From Methylobacterium longum (lineage in GTDB: Bacteria > Pseudomonadota > Alphaproteobacteria > Rhizobiales > Beijerinckiaceae), in the NCBI RefSeq assembly GCF_022179385.1, contig NZ_BPQS01000010.1:62001-126000 (forward strand): DNA of 64,000 bases. Direction: 5' to 3'. The notes beneath the pieces were generated by a model that saw only the letters and a list, made by a program, of their open reading frames with translations, was not told where the DNA came from and did no database searches. How positions within the stretch are numbered: the first letter of the stretch is position 1; every line of letters starts with the position of its first letter. This document shows, one piece after another, positions 1 to 8,556 of this stretch. A program made the translations under genes and the position numbers.

Positions 1-57
1 ACCGCCTTTCAGTTCATCCAGGATCTGGCCGGGCGTCTCGGCAAGACCCTCGACTGA
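1..57 (+). CDS. 3' end of an unidentified gene
   Basis: An open frame runs in from the left edge and stops with TGA at 55-57, giving the last 18 residues of a protein (ending GRLGKTLD). The fragment is amphipathic and too short to assign to a family. It converges on dut, whose stop lies 9 bases further on. Confidence 0.5.
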   Translation, partial: TAFQFIQDLAGRLGKTLD

Positions 58-65
58 GCGCCGCC

Positions 66-536
66 CTACCGTCCGCTCGATCCGAACCCGCCCGCGCCCC
101 GCTCCGAGCCGGGGCCGGCCGGCCCGTCCAGGAGGGTCAGCGCCGGCCGGGCGATCCGGGTGAAGACGAGCTGGGCGATCCGCTCGCCCGGCTCGATCCG
201 CGCCGGCTCCGCGTCGTCGCGGTTCCAGGCGGAGACCATCAGCGGACCCTCGTAATCCGCGTCGATGACGCCGGTGCCGTTGCCCAGCACCAAGCCGTCG
301 CGGTGACCCCGGCCCGAGCGCGGGAGGATCAGCCCGCACCAGTCGGGATCGCGGATCAGCACGCTGAACCCCGCCGGGATCAGCGCCGCCTTGGTCCGCG
401 GCGGCAGGATCAGCGGCGCGTCAAGGCAGGCGTGCAGGTCGAGGCCGGCGGCGGCCGACGAGCCCCAGCGCGGAAACCCCCAGCCCGGCAGCCGCGGATC
501 CAGCAGCCGCAGGCCGACCTCCCGCAGGCCGCTCAC
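66..536 (-). CDS. dut: dUTP diphosphatase (dUTPase)
   Basis: Hydrolyses dUTP to dUMP and pyrophosphate, keeping uracil out of DNA and feeding dTMP synthesis; the family is cytoplasmic and homotrimeric. The 156-residue product has all five trimeric dUTPase motifs in order: AAAGLDLHA (28-36), PRSGRG (72-77), GVIDADYEG with the catalytic Asp (89-97), GERIAQL (117-123) and the C-terminal RGAGGFGSSG (146-155). Length is normal. I chose the GTG at 536, which overlaps the TGA of the upstream lyase gene by 4 bases (GTGA); this implies translational coupling, although the two functions are unrelated. Confidence 0.95.
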   Translation of the reverse strand: MSGLREVGLRLLDPRLPGWGFPRWGSSAAAGLDLHACLDAPLILPPRTKAALIPAGFSVLIRDPDWCGLILPRSGRGHRDGLVLGNGTGVIDADYEGPLMVSAWNRDDAEPARIEPGERIAQLVFTRIARPALTLLDGPAGPGSERGAGGFGSSGR

Positions 537-1414
537 GCGCCGAGCCGCGCGATCGCCTCGGCCATCGCGAGCGTCCGCCGGGACACCTCGACGTGGAGGC
601 GCTCGACCATCTTGCCGTCCACCGCGACGACCCCGCGCGCGCGGTTTTCCGGGGCGTCGAACACGTCGAGCATCCGCCGCGCCTGCGCGATCTCCTCGGC
701 GTCCGGCGCGAAGGCGGCGTTGGCGGGATCGATCTGGCTCGGATGGATCAGCATCTTGCCGTCGAAGCCCAGGTCGCGGCCCTGCGCGCACTCGGCCTCG
801 AAGCCGGCCGCGTCCCGGAGATCCGTGAACACGCCGTCGATCGCGTCGATCTCGTAGGCCCGGGCGGCGGCCAGCACGGTCATCAGCCACGGCACCAGGG
901 CCGACCGCCCCGGCGGCCGGATGCGGGCGGCCTTCAGCAGGTCGTTCGGGCCGATCACCAGGGCCGAGAGCCGCCCGTCCACGTCCCGGGCCGCGCCGGC
1001 GATCTCGGCGGCGTTCACCACCGCCAGCGGGGTCTCGATCATCGCCCAGACCCGGGTGTCCGACGGCGCGCCGAGGCGGCGCAGGCGGGAGCCGACGGCG
1101 ATCAGCGTGTCCGAGGTGCGGACCTTGGGCACGAGGATCGCGTCGGCGCCGGCCCGGGCGAGCGCCGCGAGGTCGGCCTCGCCGTCCTCGGTCTCGGGCG
1201 GATTGATCCGGACCACCACCTCCCGGTGGCCGAAGCCGCGCGCGGCCACCGCCGCGGCGACCTGCGCGCGCGCCGCCGCCTTGGCGTCCGGGGCCGTGCC
1301 GTCCTCGAGGTCGATCAGGATCACGTCGGCGGGGAGGGTTTGCGCCTTCACCAGGGCGCGGGCGTTGGAGCCGGGCATCGCCAGCACGCTGCGGCGGGGA
1401 CGGATCTCGCTCAT
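533..1414 (-). CDS. HpcH/HpaI aldolase / citrate lyase beta (CitE)-like CoA-ester lyase
   Basis: A 293-residue TIM-barrel protein of the CitE/malyl-CoA lyase group. It starts with the typical RRSVLAMPGSN, followed by ILIDLEDGTAP, VVRINPPET, an Arg/Glu-containing barrel core (WAMIETPLAVVNAAEI) and the C-terminal FDGKMLIHPSQI. Members cleave or form malyl-, citramalyl- or similar CoA esters with Mg2+, or act as malyl-CoA thioesterases, so the substrate cannot be read from sequence. It is shorter than the serine-cycle malyl-CoA lyase and has no CoA-transferase partner nearby. The ATG at 1414 has a GGGAG Shine-Dalgarno 6-10 bases upstream. Confidence 0.85.
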   Translation of the reverse strand: MSEIRPRRSVLAMPGSNARALVKAQTLPADVILIDLEDGTAPDAKAAARAQVAAAVAARGFGHREVVVRINPPETEDGEADLAALARAGADAILVPKVRTSDTLIAVGSRLRRLGAPSDTRVWAMIETPLAVVNAAEIAGAARDVDGRLSALVIGPNDLLKAARIRPPGRSALVPWLMTVLAAARAYEIDAIDGVFTDLRDAAGFEAECAQGRDLGFDGKMLIHPSQIDPANAAFAPDAEEIAQARRMLDVFDAPENRARGVVAVDGKMVERLHVEVSRRTLAMAEAIARLGA

Positions 1415-1513
1415 CACGCTTCTCCCGGGGCGGCGGAGCCCGCCGCGACGCGGATAGCTTTCCGCGCGCGCAGGGGCAAGAAGACCGGGGGCCACGGGGG
1501 CGGAGGACGCGAG

Positions 1514-2266
1514 ATGGCGCGCTGGGTCGCGGGGCTGGACGGATGCCGCGGCGCCTGGGCGGGTGCGCTGATCGACCTCGACGATCCCGGCCGGCATCGC
1601 TGCGCCCTGTTTCCCGACGTGGCCGCCCTCCTCGACGCACCGGAGCAGCCCCTGATCGTCGGGATCGACGTACCGATCGGCCTGCCCGACCGGATTCTCG
1701 GCGGCGGCCGGGCGGCCGATCTGGCGGCGCGCGCCCTGCTCGGGCCGGCGCGCTCCTCGGTCTTCCCGATGCCGCCGCGGGCCGCCGTCTACGCGCCCGA
1801 CTACGCGGCCGCCAAGGCCGCCTCGCGGGCCGCCAGCGACCCGCCCTTCGCGCCCTCGATCCAGGGCTACAACATCTTCCGCTACGTCCGCGCGGTCGAC
1901 ACGCTCCTGCGGGAGCGCCCGGAGGCACGCGGGCGGGTCCACGAGGTGCACCCGGAGGTCGCGTTCCATGCCCTCAACGGCGAACGGCCGCTCGGCCTGC
2001 CGAAGAAGGGGGGACGGGCCCGGCAGGGCCTGGACCTCCGGCGCGCGCTCCTCGCCGCGGCCGGGCTGCCGACGGCGCTGCTCGACGCCCGGGCCAGGGG
2101 CATCCCCGAGGACGATCACCTCGACGCCCTGGCGGCGCTGGTGGTCGCGGGTGACATCCTCGCGGGACGGGCGCGGCCCCTCCCCGACCCGCCGGGACGG
2201 GACGGGGAGGGCCTGCCGGTGGTCATCTGGGCGCCGGCCGTGCGGGCGTCCCCGCCGACCCCGTGA
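1514..2266 (+). CDS. DUF429 family protein (predicted RNase H-like nuclease)
   Basis: This 250-residue protein belongs to the DUF429 group. It opens with WVAGLDGCRGAWAGAL, which has the Asp expected in the first strand of an RNase H-like fold. It continues with VGIDVPIGLPD (second acidic strand), SVFPMPPRAAVY, IQGYNIF, VHEVHPEVAF and a C-terminal EDDHLDALAALVVA acidic motif. A nuclease role is proposed for the fold but is not established for this group. The ATG at 1514 follows GGAGG by about 9 bases. It is divergent from the CitE-like gene with about 100 bp between starts. Confidence 0.8.
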   Translation: MARWVAGLDGCRGAWAGALIDLDDPGRHRCALFPDVAALLDAPEQPLIVGIDVPIGLPDRILGGGRAADLAARALLGPARSSVFPMPPRAAVYAPDYAAAKAASRAASDPPFAPSIQGYNIFRYVRAVDTLLRERPEARGRVHEVHPEVAFHALNGERPLGLPKKGGRARQGLDLRRALLAAAGLPTALLDARARGIPEDDHLDALAALVVAGDILAGRARPLPDPPGRDGEGLPVVIWAPAVRASPPTP

Positions 2267-2278
2267 GGCCGGCGCGCC

Positions 2279-2776
2279 TCAGCGCGTCGAGGCCAGGGCC
2301 GGTGGCGGCTTGAACTCGCCCTGCCACTGGGTGGTCTGGTCCGTGGGCGACGCGAAGACGGCGGTGAACGATCCGGTGCCCTTCAGACCTGCGAACGCCC
2401 CCGTCGCCTTGGCGACCTTGAACGCGCCCACGGCGGTGACCCGCCCCAGGGCGTCGGTGGTCACCCGGCCCGTATAGGGACTGGTCGTCGTTCCGTTCGG
2501 CGTGGTGAAGGTGATGGTCCCCTTGAGCGGACCCTGCCCGCTCTCCATCGTCACCGTCTCCACGATGGTGACCTGGGCGTTGTCGAGGGGCTGGCCCGGG
2601 CTCTTGTTGATGCCGGTGCCGCGCTCCTCGATCCTCATCTTGCCCGGCGCGATCGGCTGCATGTTCTGGCCGTCGTAGTGCAGCGTGAACGAGCCGCCCA
2701 TCGGCATGGCGAAGGCGCCGGATGCCCCGATCAGGAGCATCAGGGCGGCACTGGGTGGGATCCACACGCGCGACAT
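2279..2776 (-). CDS. small secreted protein, predicted beta-barrel type
   Basis: A 165-residue protein with a clear signal peptide (residues 1 to about 24, cut near AFA-MP). A Gly/Thr-rich alternating pattern follows, ending in repeats such as VAKATGAFAGLKGTGSF. This alternation of small and hydrophobic residues resembles allene-oxide-cyclase-like or lipocalin-like barrels, but I cannot assign a named family. There are no cysteines or recognisable catalytic motifs. The ATG at 2776 has a strong AGGGAGG Shine-Dalgarno. Its promoter region lies in a very AT-rich island, unusual for this genome. Confidence 0.75.
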   Translation of the reverse strand: MSRVWIPPSAALMLLIGASGAFAMPMGGSFTLHYDGQNMQPIAPGKMRIEERGTGINKSPGQPLDNAQVTIVETVTMESGQGPLKGTITFTTPNGTTTSPYTGRVTTDALGRVTAVGAFKVAKATGAFAGLKGTGSFTAVFASPTDQTTQWQGEFKPPPALASTR

Positions 2777-2823
2777 CGGACATCCTCCCTGGGATAGGCC
2801 GTTCCTGTTTCGCAGATTCGAGT

Positions 2824-2866
2824 AAACACGAATATTATATATAAGCAAATATATTCCGGAGTCAGT
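2824..2866 (-). promoter_or_regulatory. AT-rich island with a TATAAT box upstream of the secreted-protein gene
   Basis: In the 491-bp gap 2777-3267 about 45 bases are almost entirely A and T, against a background above 70% GC. On the minus strand it holds a perfect TATAAT at 2839-2834, about 58 bases before the ATG at 2776. The -35 region 17 bases further up is poor. The rest of the gap (about 2900-3267) is ordinary GC-rich DNA in which I see no gene. Confidence 0.4.
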
Positions 2867-3267
2867 GCGGTTCTTGAGATTGAATACAGTATCGGTCCCG
2901 TGCCGGATCGTCGAATTGCGCACGTTCGTCCGACGGCCGAAATCCGTCGCCGCGCCGCAGGCGACGCGTCGGATGACCGCGCCCGGGGGTGACCGCTCGT
3001 CCGGCGGTGACGGCTCTTCAGGGGAGGATCGACGCCGTTCCGCGGCGCCGCAGGCGAGCCCGGACGGCCGAATCACCACCGGCGCAGAGGCGCGTCGCGT
3101 CGGCGGATCGGGATCCCGGCTGCCCCTGCGCGGCCCCGGGATGGCGGTGAGGCGGCGGTCGGGCCGGCCCGTTCCGGGGGCCGGGACCCCTCTCGTGACC
3201 TCACGGCCGCGCGCGAAGCGCCGCGGTGTCGGTGTCCGACACCCGCGTCCCGCCCTAGCTCTGGCGC

Positions 3268-3783
3268 ATGAGCACCCCGACTCCGCTTCCGATCCGTCAC
3301 ATCGCCCGGGCGATCGTCCTCGATCCGCAGGACCGGATCCTGCTGATCGCCTACGCCTCGGTCCACGCGCGTGGACCGGACGGCGAGCCCATGCGGTTCT
3401 GGTTCATGCCCGGCGGCGGTCTGGAGCCGGGCGAGGACCACGTCACCGCCTGCCGGCGCGAACTGGAGGAGGAGATCGGCCGCGGCGACGTTGAGATCGG
3501 CCCGCAGGTCGCGGCCTGCGACGGCCCCTTCCACCTGTTCCGCCAGTCGCGGGACGCCCGCGAGCGCTATTTCCTGGTCCGCCTTCCCGACGACCGCGTG
3601 GACACGAGCCGCCTCGCAGAGACCGAGGACAACCCGGTGATCGGCACCCGGTGGTGGCCGCTGGAGGACTTGCGGGCGAGCGGCGAGCACGTCGAGCCGG
3701 CCGGGCTGGCCGATCTGGCAGCCGCGCTCGTGGCGGGGACTATCCCCCGCGAGCCGCACGTTCTGACTTGGCACGATCATTGA
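3268..3783 (+). CDS. Nudix hydrolase
   Basis: A 171-residue protein with a complete Nudix box: Gly50, Glu56, then RELEEEIG at 64-71 (GX5EX7REUXEEXGU). The family hydrolyses nucleoside diphosphates linked to another moiety using Mg2+ held by the Glu residues. The sequence just before the box (RFWFMPGGG) and the late WWPLEDL resemble the broad MutT/NUDIX group, which gives no firm substrate. It is followed 44 bases later by a carbonic anhydrase gene on the same strand. Confidence 0.88.
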   Translation: MSTPTPLPIRHIARAIVLDPQDRILLIAYASVHARGPDGEPMRFWFMPGGGLEPGEDHVTACRRELEEEIGRGDVEIGPQVAACDGPFHLFRQSRDARERYFLVRLPDDRVDTSRLAETEDNPVIGTRWWPLEDLRASGEHVEPAGLADLAAALVAGTIPREPHVLTWHDH

Positions 3784-3827
3784 GCCGGATTCCGCGGACG
3801 CGGCCATCCGCACGGCAAGGAGAGTTC

Positions 3828-4490
3828 ATGTTTCCCGAGTTCCTCACCAACGGCTACCAGGCGTTCCTGTCGGGGCGCTTTCCGTCCGAGCAGAAGCGCT
3901 TCGCCCACCTCGCCGAGACCCAGACGCCGGAGATCCTGGTGATCAGCTGCTGTGACAGCCGGGTTGCGCCGGAGGCGATCTTCGATGCCGGGCCGGGCGA
4001 GCTGTTCGTGATCCGCAACGTGGCCAACATCGTGCCGATCTACGAGACCGGGGGCGACTATCACGGGACCTCGGCGGCGATCGAGTTCGCCGTGCAGGCG
4101 CTGGAGGTGAAGCACATCGTGGTGCTCGGCCACGCCACCTGCGGGGGCATCAAGGCCTACGCCAACAAGGCGCAGCCGCTCTCGCCGGGCAACTTCATCG
4201 GCAAGTGGGTGTCGCTGGTGGCGCCGGCCGAGGCGAAGGCGGGCGATTCCAGCGCGCCCGACTACCTGACCCGGATGGAGCACGCCATGGTCAGCCAGAG
4301 CATGGAGAACCTCCTGACCTTCCCGTTCGTGAACGAGCGGGTCGCGGACGGCCGGCTCCAGATCCACGGCGCCCATTTCGGCATCGGCAACGGCGTGCTG
4401 CTCGTGCGCCAGCCGGAAACCGGCGATTTCCACCCGGCCATCGACACGGCCGGCCGCCGGATCCTCCCCACGGCGGTCGCCTGCAGCTGA
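3828..4490 (+). CDS. beta-class carbonic anhydrase
   Basis: Interconverts CO2 and bicarbonate; in heterotrophs it mainly supplies bicarbonate to carboxylases. The 220-residue product has the zinc ligands Cys41 (ISCCDSR), His102 and Cys105 (GHATCGG), and the Asp43-Arg45 dyad of the active site. No signal peptide is visible, so it is predicted cytoplasmic. The ATG at 3828 has an AAGGAG Shine-Dalgarno. Length matches the family. Confidence 0.93.
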   Translation: MFPEFLTNGYQAFLSGRFPSEQKRFAHLAETQTPEILVISCCDSRVAPEAIFDAGPGELFVIRNVANIVPIYETGGDYHGTSAAIEFAVQALEVKHIVVLGHATCGGIKAYANKAQPLSPGNFIGKWVSLVAPAEAKAGDSSAPDYLTRMEHAMVSQSMENLLTFPFVNERVADGRLQIHGAHFGIGNGVLLVRQPETGDFHPAIDTAGRRILPTAVACS

Positions 4491-4509
4491 CCGGGGCGGA
4501 CCGGGCATG

Positions 4510-4538
4510 AAAAAGGCGGCGGGCTCGCACCCGCCGCC
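4510..4538 (-). terminator. intrinsic terminator for the DUF4142 gene
   Basis: A perfect 9-bp stem (4515-4523 with 4530-4538, six-base loop) is followed on the minus strand by five T residues (4514-4510). This fits a rho-independent terminator about 50 bases past the stop of the minus-strand gene. A second, weaker stem (4548-4553 with 4561-4566) lies between them. Confidence 0.75.
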
Positions 4539-4586
4539 GGTCATCCGGCCCGGCGTGGGCCGGGCCGTTCGCTGTCGGGATTCCGC

Positions 4587-5291
4587 TTACATCGCGCCCG
4601 GCAGGCGCTGGGCGTGGTCGTAGTGCATCTGCAGGGCCGGCAGGGCCTGCTGCGCGTAGTTGCGCAGCGCCGGGTTCGGGCCACCCTGGGCGTAGGCCTG
4701 AGTCATGGCGATGCTCATCTGGTGCGCCTGGAGCTGCTGGGTCGCGTACAGACGATCGAAGCGCGGCCCGGCCGGGGTCGCCGACAGCTCGGCCAGCATC
4801 GCCTGCTGCTCGGGGTTCGGCTGCACCATGGTCGCGCCGCCCGTGGCCGCCACGTCGCCGCGACCGATCTGGCCGCCCGCCGCGGCGCCGCGCGCCGCGC
4901 CGGCACCCGCGCCCTCGAGGCCGCCGACCGGGCCGCCCGACAGGGTGCCGCCGACGACGCCCGTCGCCGCGCCGACACCGGCACCCACAGCGCTGCCCGC
5001 CACTGCGATCGGCGCGGTGATCAGGCCGCCGAGGCCCGGGTCGCCGCCGGCCATCGCACCCGGCTGGCCGCCGGCCAGGGCCACGTTGGCGGCGCGGTGG
5101 TCACGCATCGCCTCCTGGGCGTAGGACCGGACCCGCGGGTTGCGCGACTTGGACAGGGCGATCTGCGAGGACTGGATCTCGAAGGCGTTCGCCTGCATCG
5201 ACTGGAGGCGGAAGTCGTTGGCGCCCTGCGCGAGCGCGGGGCTCGACAGCGCCAGGACCAGCGCGGAGGCGGCAGCATAATTCTTCAGCAT
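4587..5291 (-). CDS. DUF4142-type secreted protein with glycine/alanine-rich insert
   Basis: A 234-residue exported protein: signal peptide 1 to about 21 (cut after LAQ), then a helical stretch (DFRLQSMQANAFEIQSSQIA, RSYAQEAMRDHR) typical of DUF4142. A roughly 80-residue Gly/Ala-rich insert with GxxxG-like spacing follows, and then a second helical half ending in HYDHAQRLP. The insert splits the ferritin-like helices and could be membrane-active or disordered. The ATG at 5291 follows AGAGG. An EcfG-type promoter lies about 100 bases upstream and an intrinsic terminator follows, so it is probably a single-gene unit induced by general stress (inference). The biochemical function of DUF4142 is unknown. 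Confidence 0.8.
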   Translation of the reverse strand: MLKNYAAASALVLALSSPALAQGANDFRLQSMQANAFEIQSSQIALSKSRNPRVRSYAQEAMRDHRAANVALAGGQPGAMAGGDPGLGGLITAPIAVAGSAVGAGVGAATGVVGGTLSGGPVGGLEGAGAGAARGAAAGGQIGRGDVAATGGATMVQPNPEQQAMLAELSATPAGPRFDRLYATQQLQAHQMSIAMTQAYAQGGPNPALRNYAQQALPALQMHYDHAQRLPGAM

Positions 5292-5388
5292 CGGAACCTC
5301 TGGTTCGAAAGGGATGCGCGAACCGGCATGGTGCAGTCCATGCGGCGCGGCGAGACGTCCCGCCGGCGCGTTCGCCAATTGGTGCGTC

Positions 5389-5413
5389 AACGAGGCCATG
5401 AGCTTATGGTTCC
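5389..5413 (-). promoter_or_regulatory. EcfG-type (general stress) promoter of the DUF4142 gene
   Basis: On the minus strand GGAAC (5413-5409), 16 bases, then CGTT (5392-5389) exactly match the alphaproteobacterial EcfG consensus. The distance to the ATG at 5291 is about 97 bases. In the rest of the gap 5292-5733 I see only short repeats around AAGTCCGG near 5650-5700 and no gene. Confidence 0.65.
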
Positions 5414-5733
5414 TGCGGTTTTCGCTTCGAACCGGGCCGGGACCGACGTGGAGTGCGGGGTTTGGTGAGCCTGTATCCCCCTGCGGATCCCCGTCCTCGA
5501 CCGAACGGCGGGGCCGCGCGCCGCCGGCCGAAACCCGCCGATGGGCGCCCGGCCCCGGGCCGTTCCGAACGCCGCCGCGCCACCGCCCCGGACTCACGCA
5601 GGGGAGCCCCGGATCCCGATTGGCCGGCGCGCCAAGGGCCTTCCCGCGGGCGCCGAGTCCGGCGCCAAGTCCGGCGCGAGGTCCGACAGCAAGTCCGGAA
5701 CGGGGGAAGCCGGCCGGCCGGCACGGCCGCCCC

Positions 5734-6882
5734 ATGATCCTCGTCGGAATCCAGATCCTGCGTGCCGTCGCCGCCCTGATGGTGGCGTGGCACCACGCGC
5801 GGCACGAGGCGGAGCTGCTGGCGAGCCGCGGGGCCGGGGCGGCCCTCGATCCCCACGCGCTCCTGCCCTGGTGGGGCGGCGTCGACCTGTTCTTCGTGAT
5901 CTCCGGCCTCGTCATCGTCCACGCGAGCGGCCGCCTGTCCGGGATCCCGGGCGGCCAAAAGCGGTTCCTCGCCCACCGCATCGCCCGCATCGCGCCACTC
6001 TACTGGCTGGTCAGCCTCCTGTTCCTGATCCTCGCGCTGGCGCGCCCCGAACTCCTCGGGGACGCCGCGCGCCTCGTGCACGATCCCGGTGCGCTGCTGG
6101 CCGGGTTCCTGTTCTGGCCGTCGGCCCGGCCGGACGGCACCGTCCAGCCGCTCTACGGCCTGGGCTGGACCCTGAACTACGAGGCGTTCTTCTACGTCCT
6201 CTTCGCCCTCGGCCTGGGCTTCGGCCGGCGCGGGGCCGTCGCGTGGCTGGTCGCGGTCCTGACGCTCCTCGTGGCCGCCGGGGCCGTCGCGGCGGACCTG
6301 CCCGTGCCGCTCCGCTTCTGGGCGGATCCGATCGTCCTCGAGTTCGCCGCCGGCGCCGGGCTCGCCCTCGCCTACCGGGAGGGCTTCCGGCCGTCGGCGG
6401 CAATCCGGATCGCGTCGGCGATCCTCGGCGCCCTCGGCCTGCTGCTCTCGGCCCGCACCCTGGCGGGCCTCGACGGCGCCGACGGGTTCCTGCGCCCGCT
6501 CCTCGTCGGCGTGCCGGCGGCCCTGCTGGTGGCCGCCGCCCTCGGGCCGGAGCGCGCCGCGGGGCAGGTCGCGCGGCTGCCCGCCCCGGTGCGCGGCCTC
6601 GTGGTCCTCGGGGACGCGTCCTACGCCCTCTACCTCGTGCATCCCTTCGCCCTGCGCCTCGTGCGGGAGGCCCTGCTCCGGTTCGGCCTCGCTCCGGCCG
6701 CGCACCCCTGGACCGGCATGGTGCTGATGCTGCTGGCGAGCGTCGCGGCCGCCCTCTTGGTCCACCGCTGGGTGGAGCGGCCCCTGACCCGTCGGGCCCG
6801 GGCCCTGCTCGCTCCGGGCGGCGGGCAAAACCGTGTGGGCGCGGCCGCTTCCCCGGTTCCCCAGGGGCGCCGCCCGGATTAG
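5734..6882 (+). CDS. acyltransferase 3 family membrane protein (O-acyltransferase)
   Basis: A 382-residue polytopic membrane protein of the acyltransferase-3 family, which moves acetyl or succinyl groups onto exopolysaccharide, O-antigen or other cell-surface glycans. Family marks are the N-terminal ILRAVAALMVAWHHARHE (conserved His in the first membrane helix), WWGGVDLFFVISGLVI, FLAHRIARIAPLYWL, and the late YALYLVHPF. About ten hydrophobic segments can be seen. No glycan genes flank it, so the acceptor is unknown. The start ATG at 5734 is the first that begins directly in the family's N-terminal helix; no strong Shine-Dalgarno is visible. Confidence 0.88.
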   Translation: MILVGIQILRAVAALMVAWHHARHEAELLASRGAGAALDPHALLPWWGGVDLFFVISGLVIVHASGRLSGIPGGQKRFLAHRIARIAPLYWLVSLLFLILALARPELLGDAARLVHDPGALLAGFLFWPSARPDGTVQPLYGLGWTLNYEAFFYVLFALGLGFGRRGAVAWLVAVLTLLVAAGAVAADLPVPLRFWADPIVLEFAAGAGLALAYREGFRPSAAIRIASAILGALGLLLSARTLAGLDGADGFLRPLLVGVPAALLVAAALGPERAAGQVARLPAPVRGLVVLGDASYALYLVHPFALRLVREALLRFGLAPAAHPWTGMVLMLLASVAAALLVHRWVERPLTRRARALLAPGGGQNRVGAAASPVPQGRRPD

Positions 6883-6906
6883 CCTGCGGGCGAGGAGGAC
6901 GCCGCC

Positions 6907-7770
6907 ATGAAGACCCTGCTCGTACCCGTCGCGATGCACGATGCCCTGCCCTCCGTCTTCGAGACAACGCGGCTGGCGGCGGCGCGCTTCGGCAGCCTGA
7001 TCGAGGGCGTCTCCCTGCGCCCGGCGCTGGCTGAATACGTCCCCGTCGACATGGTCGGCGGCATGACGTGGCTGCGGGACGAGGAGGCCGACCGGGCCGA
7101 GGCCGAGGAAGCGGGCGGCCGCTTCGTCGCGTTCATGGACGCGGCCGGCATCCCACGCCACGCCCGCGACGGCCTGTGCATACCGGACCGGGTGGCCGAT
7201 GCGGGCCCACGCTACCGCTGGCGCCAGGACGTGCCCACGGGCGACGCGTTCCTGGGCCAGTACGCCCGGCTGTTCTCGGCCACCGTGGTGGGACGCCCGG
7301 GCACCACCGACAACGCGCCGCGCATGACCACCTTCGAGACCGCCCTGTTCGAGAGCGGCCGGCCGATCCTGCTCGCGCCGCCGGAGCCGCCCGCGAGCCT
7401 CGGCACGGCGGTGCTGATCGCCTGGAACGGATCCACCGAGACCGCCCGGGCCGTGGCCTTCGCCATGCCGTTCCTGCGCCGGGCCGAGCGGGTGCTGGTG
7501 CTGAGCGTGGAGGGCGGCATGGTGCCGGGCCCGACCGCACAGGATCTCGCCCAGGCGCTCGCCTGCGAGGGCGTGGACGCGACGTACCGGGCCCTGCCGT
7601 CGGGCCGGCGCGTCCCCGGCGAGACGTTCCTGGCCGAGGCCAAGGCCTTCGGCTGCGACCTGCTGATCAAGGGCGCCTACACCCAGAGCCGCCTGCGGCA
7701 GATGATCTTCGGCGGCGTCACCAGCCACGTGCTCGCCCAGGCCGACATGCCGGTGCTCATGGCGCATTGA
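6907..7770 (+). CDS. universal stress protein (UspA family)
   Basis: A 287-residue two-domain Usp. The first half begins MKTLLVPVAMHD. The second half carries AVLIAWNGSTETARAVAFAMP, followed near the C-terminus by CDLLIKGAYTQSRLRQMIFGGVTSHVLAQADMPVLM, the usual G2xG9G(S/T)-like region with an IFGGV variant. ATP binding is plausible but not certain. The ATG at 6907 follows GAGGAG. The next gene (7872) has an EcfG-type promoter, which suggests a small stress group. Confidence 0.88.
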   Translation: MKTLLVPVAMHDALPSVFETTRLAAARFGSLIEGVSLRPALAEYVPVDMVGGMTWLRDEEADRAEAEEAGGRFVAFMDAAGIPRHARDGLCIPDRVADAGPRYRWRQDVPTGDAFLGQYARLFSATVVGRPGTTDNAPRMTTFETALFESGRPILLAPPEPPASLGTAVLIAWNGSTETARAVAFAMPFLRRAERVLVLSVEGGMVPGPTAQDLAQALACEGVDATYRALPSGRRVPGETFLAEAKAFGCDLLIKGAYTQSRLRQMIFGGVTSHVLAQADMPVLMAH

Positions 7771-7815
7771 CGGGGGCGCACCCGCGATGGCCGGCCTGCC
7801 GGCCTCGGGGGCGCG

Positions 7816-7840
7816 GGAACCGCGGCGCCAGCTTGGCGTT
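7816..7840 (+). promoter_or_regulatory. EcfG-type (general stress) promoter
   Basis: GGAAC (7816-7820), 16 bases, CGTT (7837-7840): an exact match with the same spacer as the other EcfG-type sites in this window. It lies 31 bases before the GTG start at 7872, just past the usp stop. Confidence 0.6.
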
Positions 7841-7871
7841 CGGCACCCGGACCCGAGCGACGAGGAGCCCC

Positions 7872-8477
7872 GTGACGAGCCCCGTGAAACGTCTACTTCT
7901 GGCCGCCCTGCTGTCGATGTCTGCCACCTGCGCCGTCCAGGCGGAGCCGGTGCAGGTGCGTTTCCGGGGAACCGTCGTGCGCGCCGAAGCCGACCGCCTC
8001 GAGATCCGGCGGCCCAGCGGCAGCACCCTCGCGATGCGGATGACGCCGAAGACCCGCGTCTATGCCGTCAACGAGGCGACCGTGCGGGCCATCAAGCCGG
8101 AGAGCTACGTCAGCGTGGTCGGCATGCCCGGCTCGGAGCCGCGGCGTGCCCGGGCGGTGACGCTGTACTCCCCCTCCGAACGGGGCTTCGAGGCGGGCAG
8201 CCAGCCCTGGGACAGCGAGCCCGGCGCGACGCTGACGGCCGGCTGGGTCTCCGATCTGCGGGCCGGCACCCCGCTGCGGCTGGCGCTCGCCTATCGCGAC
8301 GGTCAGTCGGCCTTCGAGATCCCCGCCGGCACCCCGGTGACCCAGCTCTCGCCCGGCGAGAAGGCGCTGCTCGAACCCGGCGCCGCCGTGACGGTGTTCG
8401 CGCGCTCGGACGGGGACGGCGCCCTCGACGCCGGAACGGTCGCGGTGGGCCGCCGGGGGGTCGTCCCGGGCCTCTGA
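7872..8477 (+). CDS. secreted DUF5666-like protein
   Basis: A 201-residue protein with a signal peptide (about residues 1-24, cut near VQA-EP). Two small beta-type units follow: VRFRGTVVRAEADRLEIRRPSG then a repeat of the theme later (GEKALLEPGAAVTVFAR). The pattern 'GTVxxxxxxxLxI ... V(Y/N)xxxxxxxxxIKxGxYVxVxG' resembles DUF5666/OB-fold-like secreted proteins. The function is unknown. I chose GTG 7872 because GAGGAG sits directly upstream and the signal peptide starts there; GTG 7884 is an alternative. Confidence 0.7.
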   Translation: MTSPVKRLLLAALLSMSATCAVQAEPVQVRFRGTVVRAEADRLEIRRPSGSTLAMRMTPKTRVYAVNEATVRAIKPESYVSVVGMPGSEPRRARAVTLYSPSERGFEAGSQPWDSEPGATLTAGWVSDLRAGTPLRLALAYRDGQSAFEIPAGTPVTQLSPGEKALLEPGAAVTVFARSDGDGALDAGTVAVGRRGVVPGL

Positions 8478-8556
8478 TCCCGGCGGCTCGGGCTGCGTCA
8501 CCGTTCCCGACGCCGGACCGCGCGCCGGCGCGCGAGCTGCGCTAAACCGGTGCGCG

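Noticed and set aside
5404..7767. Long minus-strand open frame opposite the acyltransferase and usp
   Set aside because: Gly/Arg/Gln-rich shadow; the plus-strand genes have clear families and ribosome binding sites.
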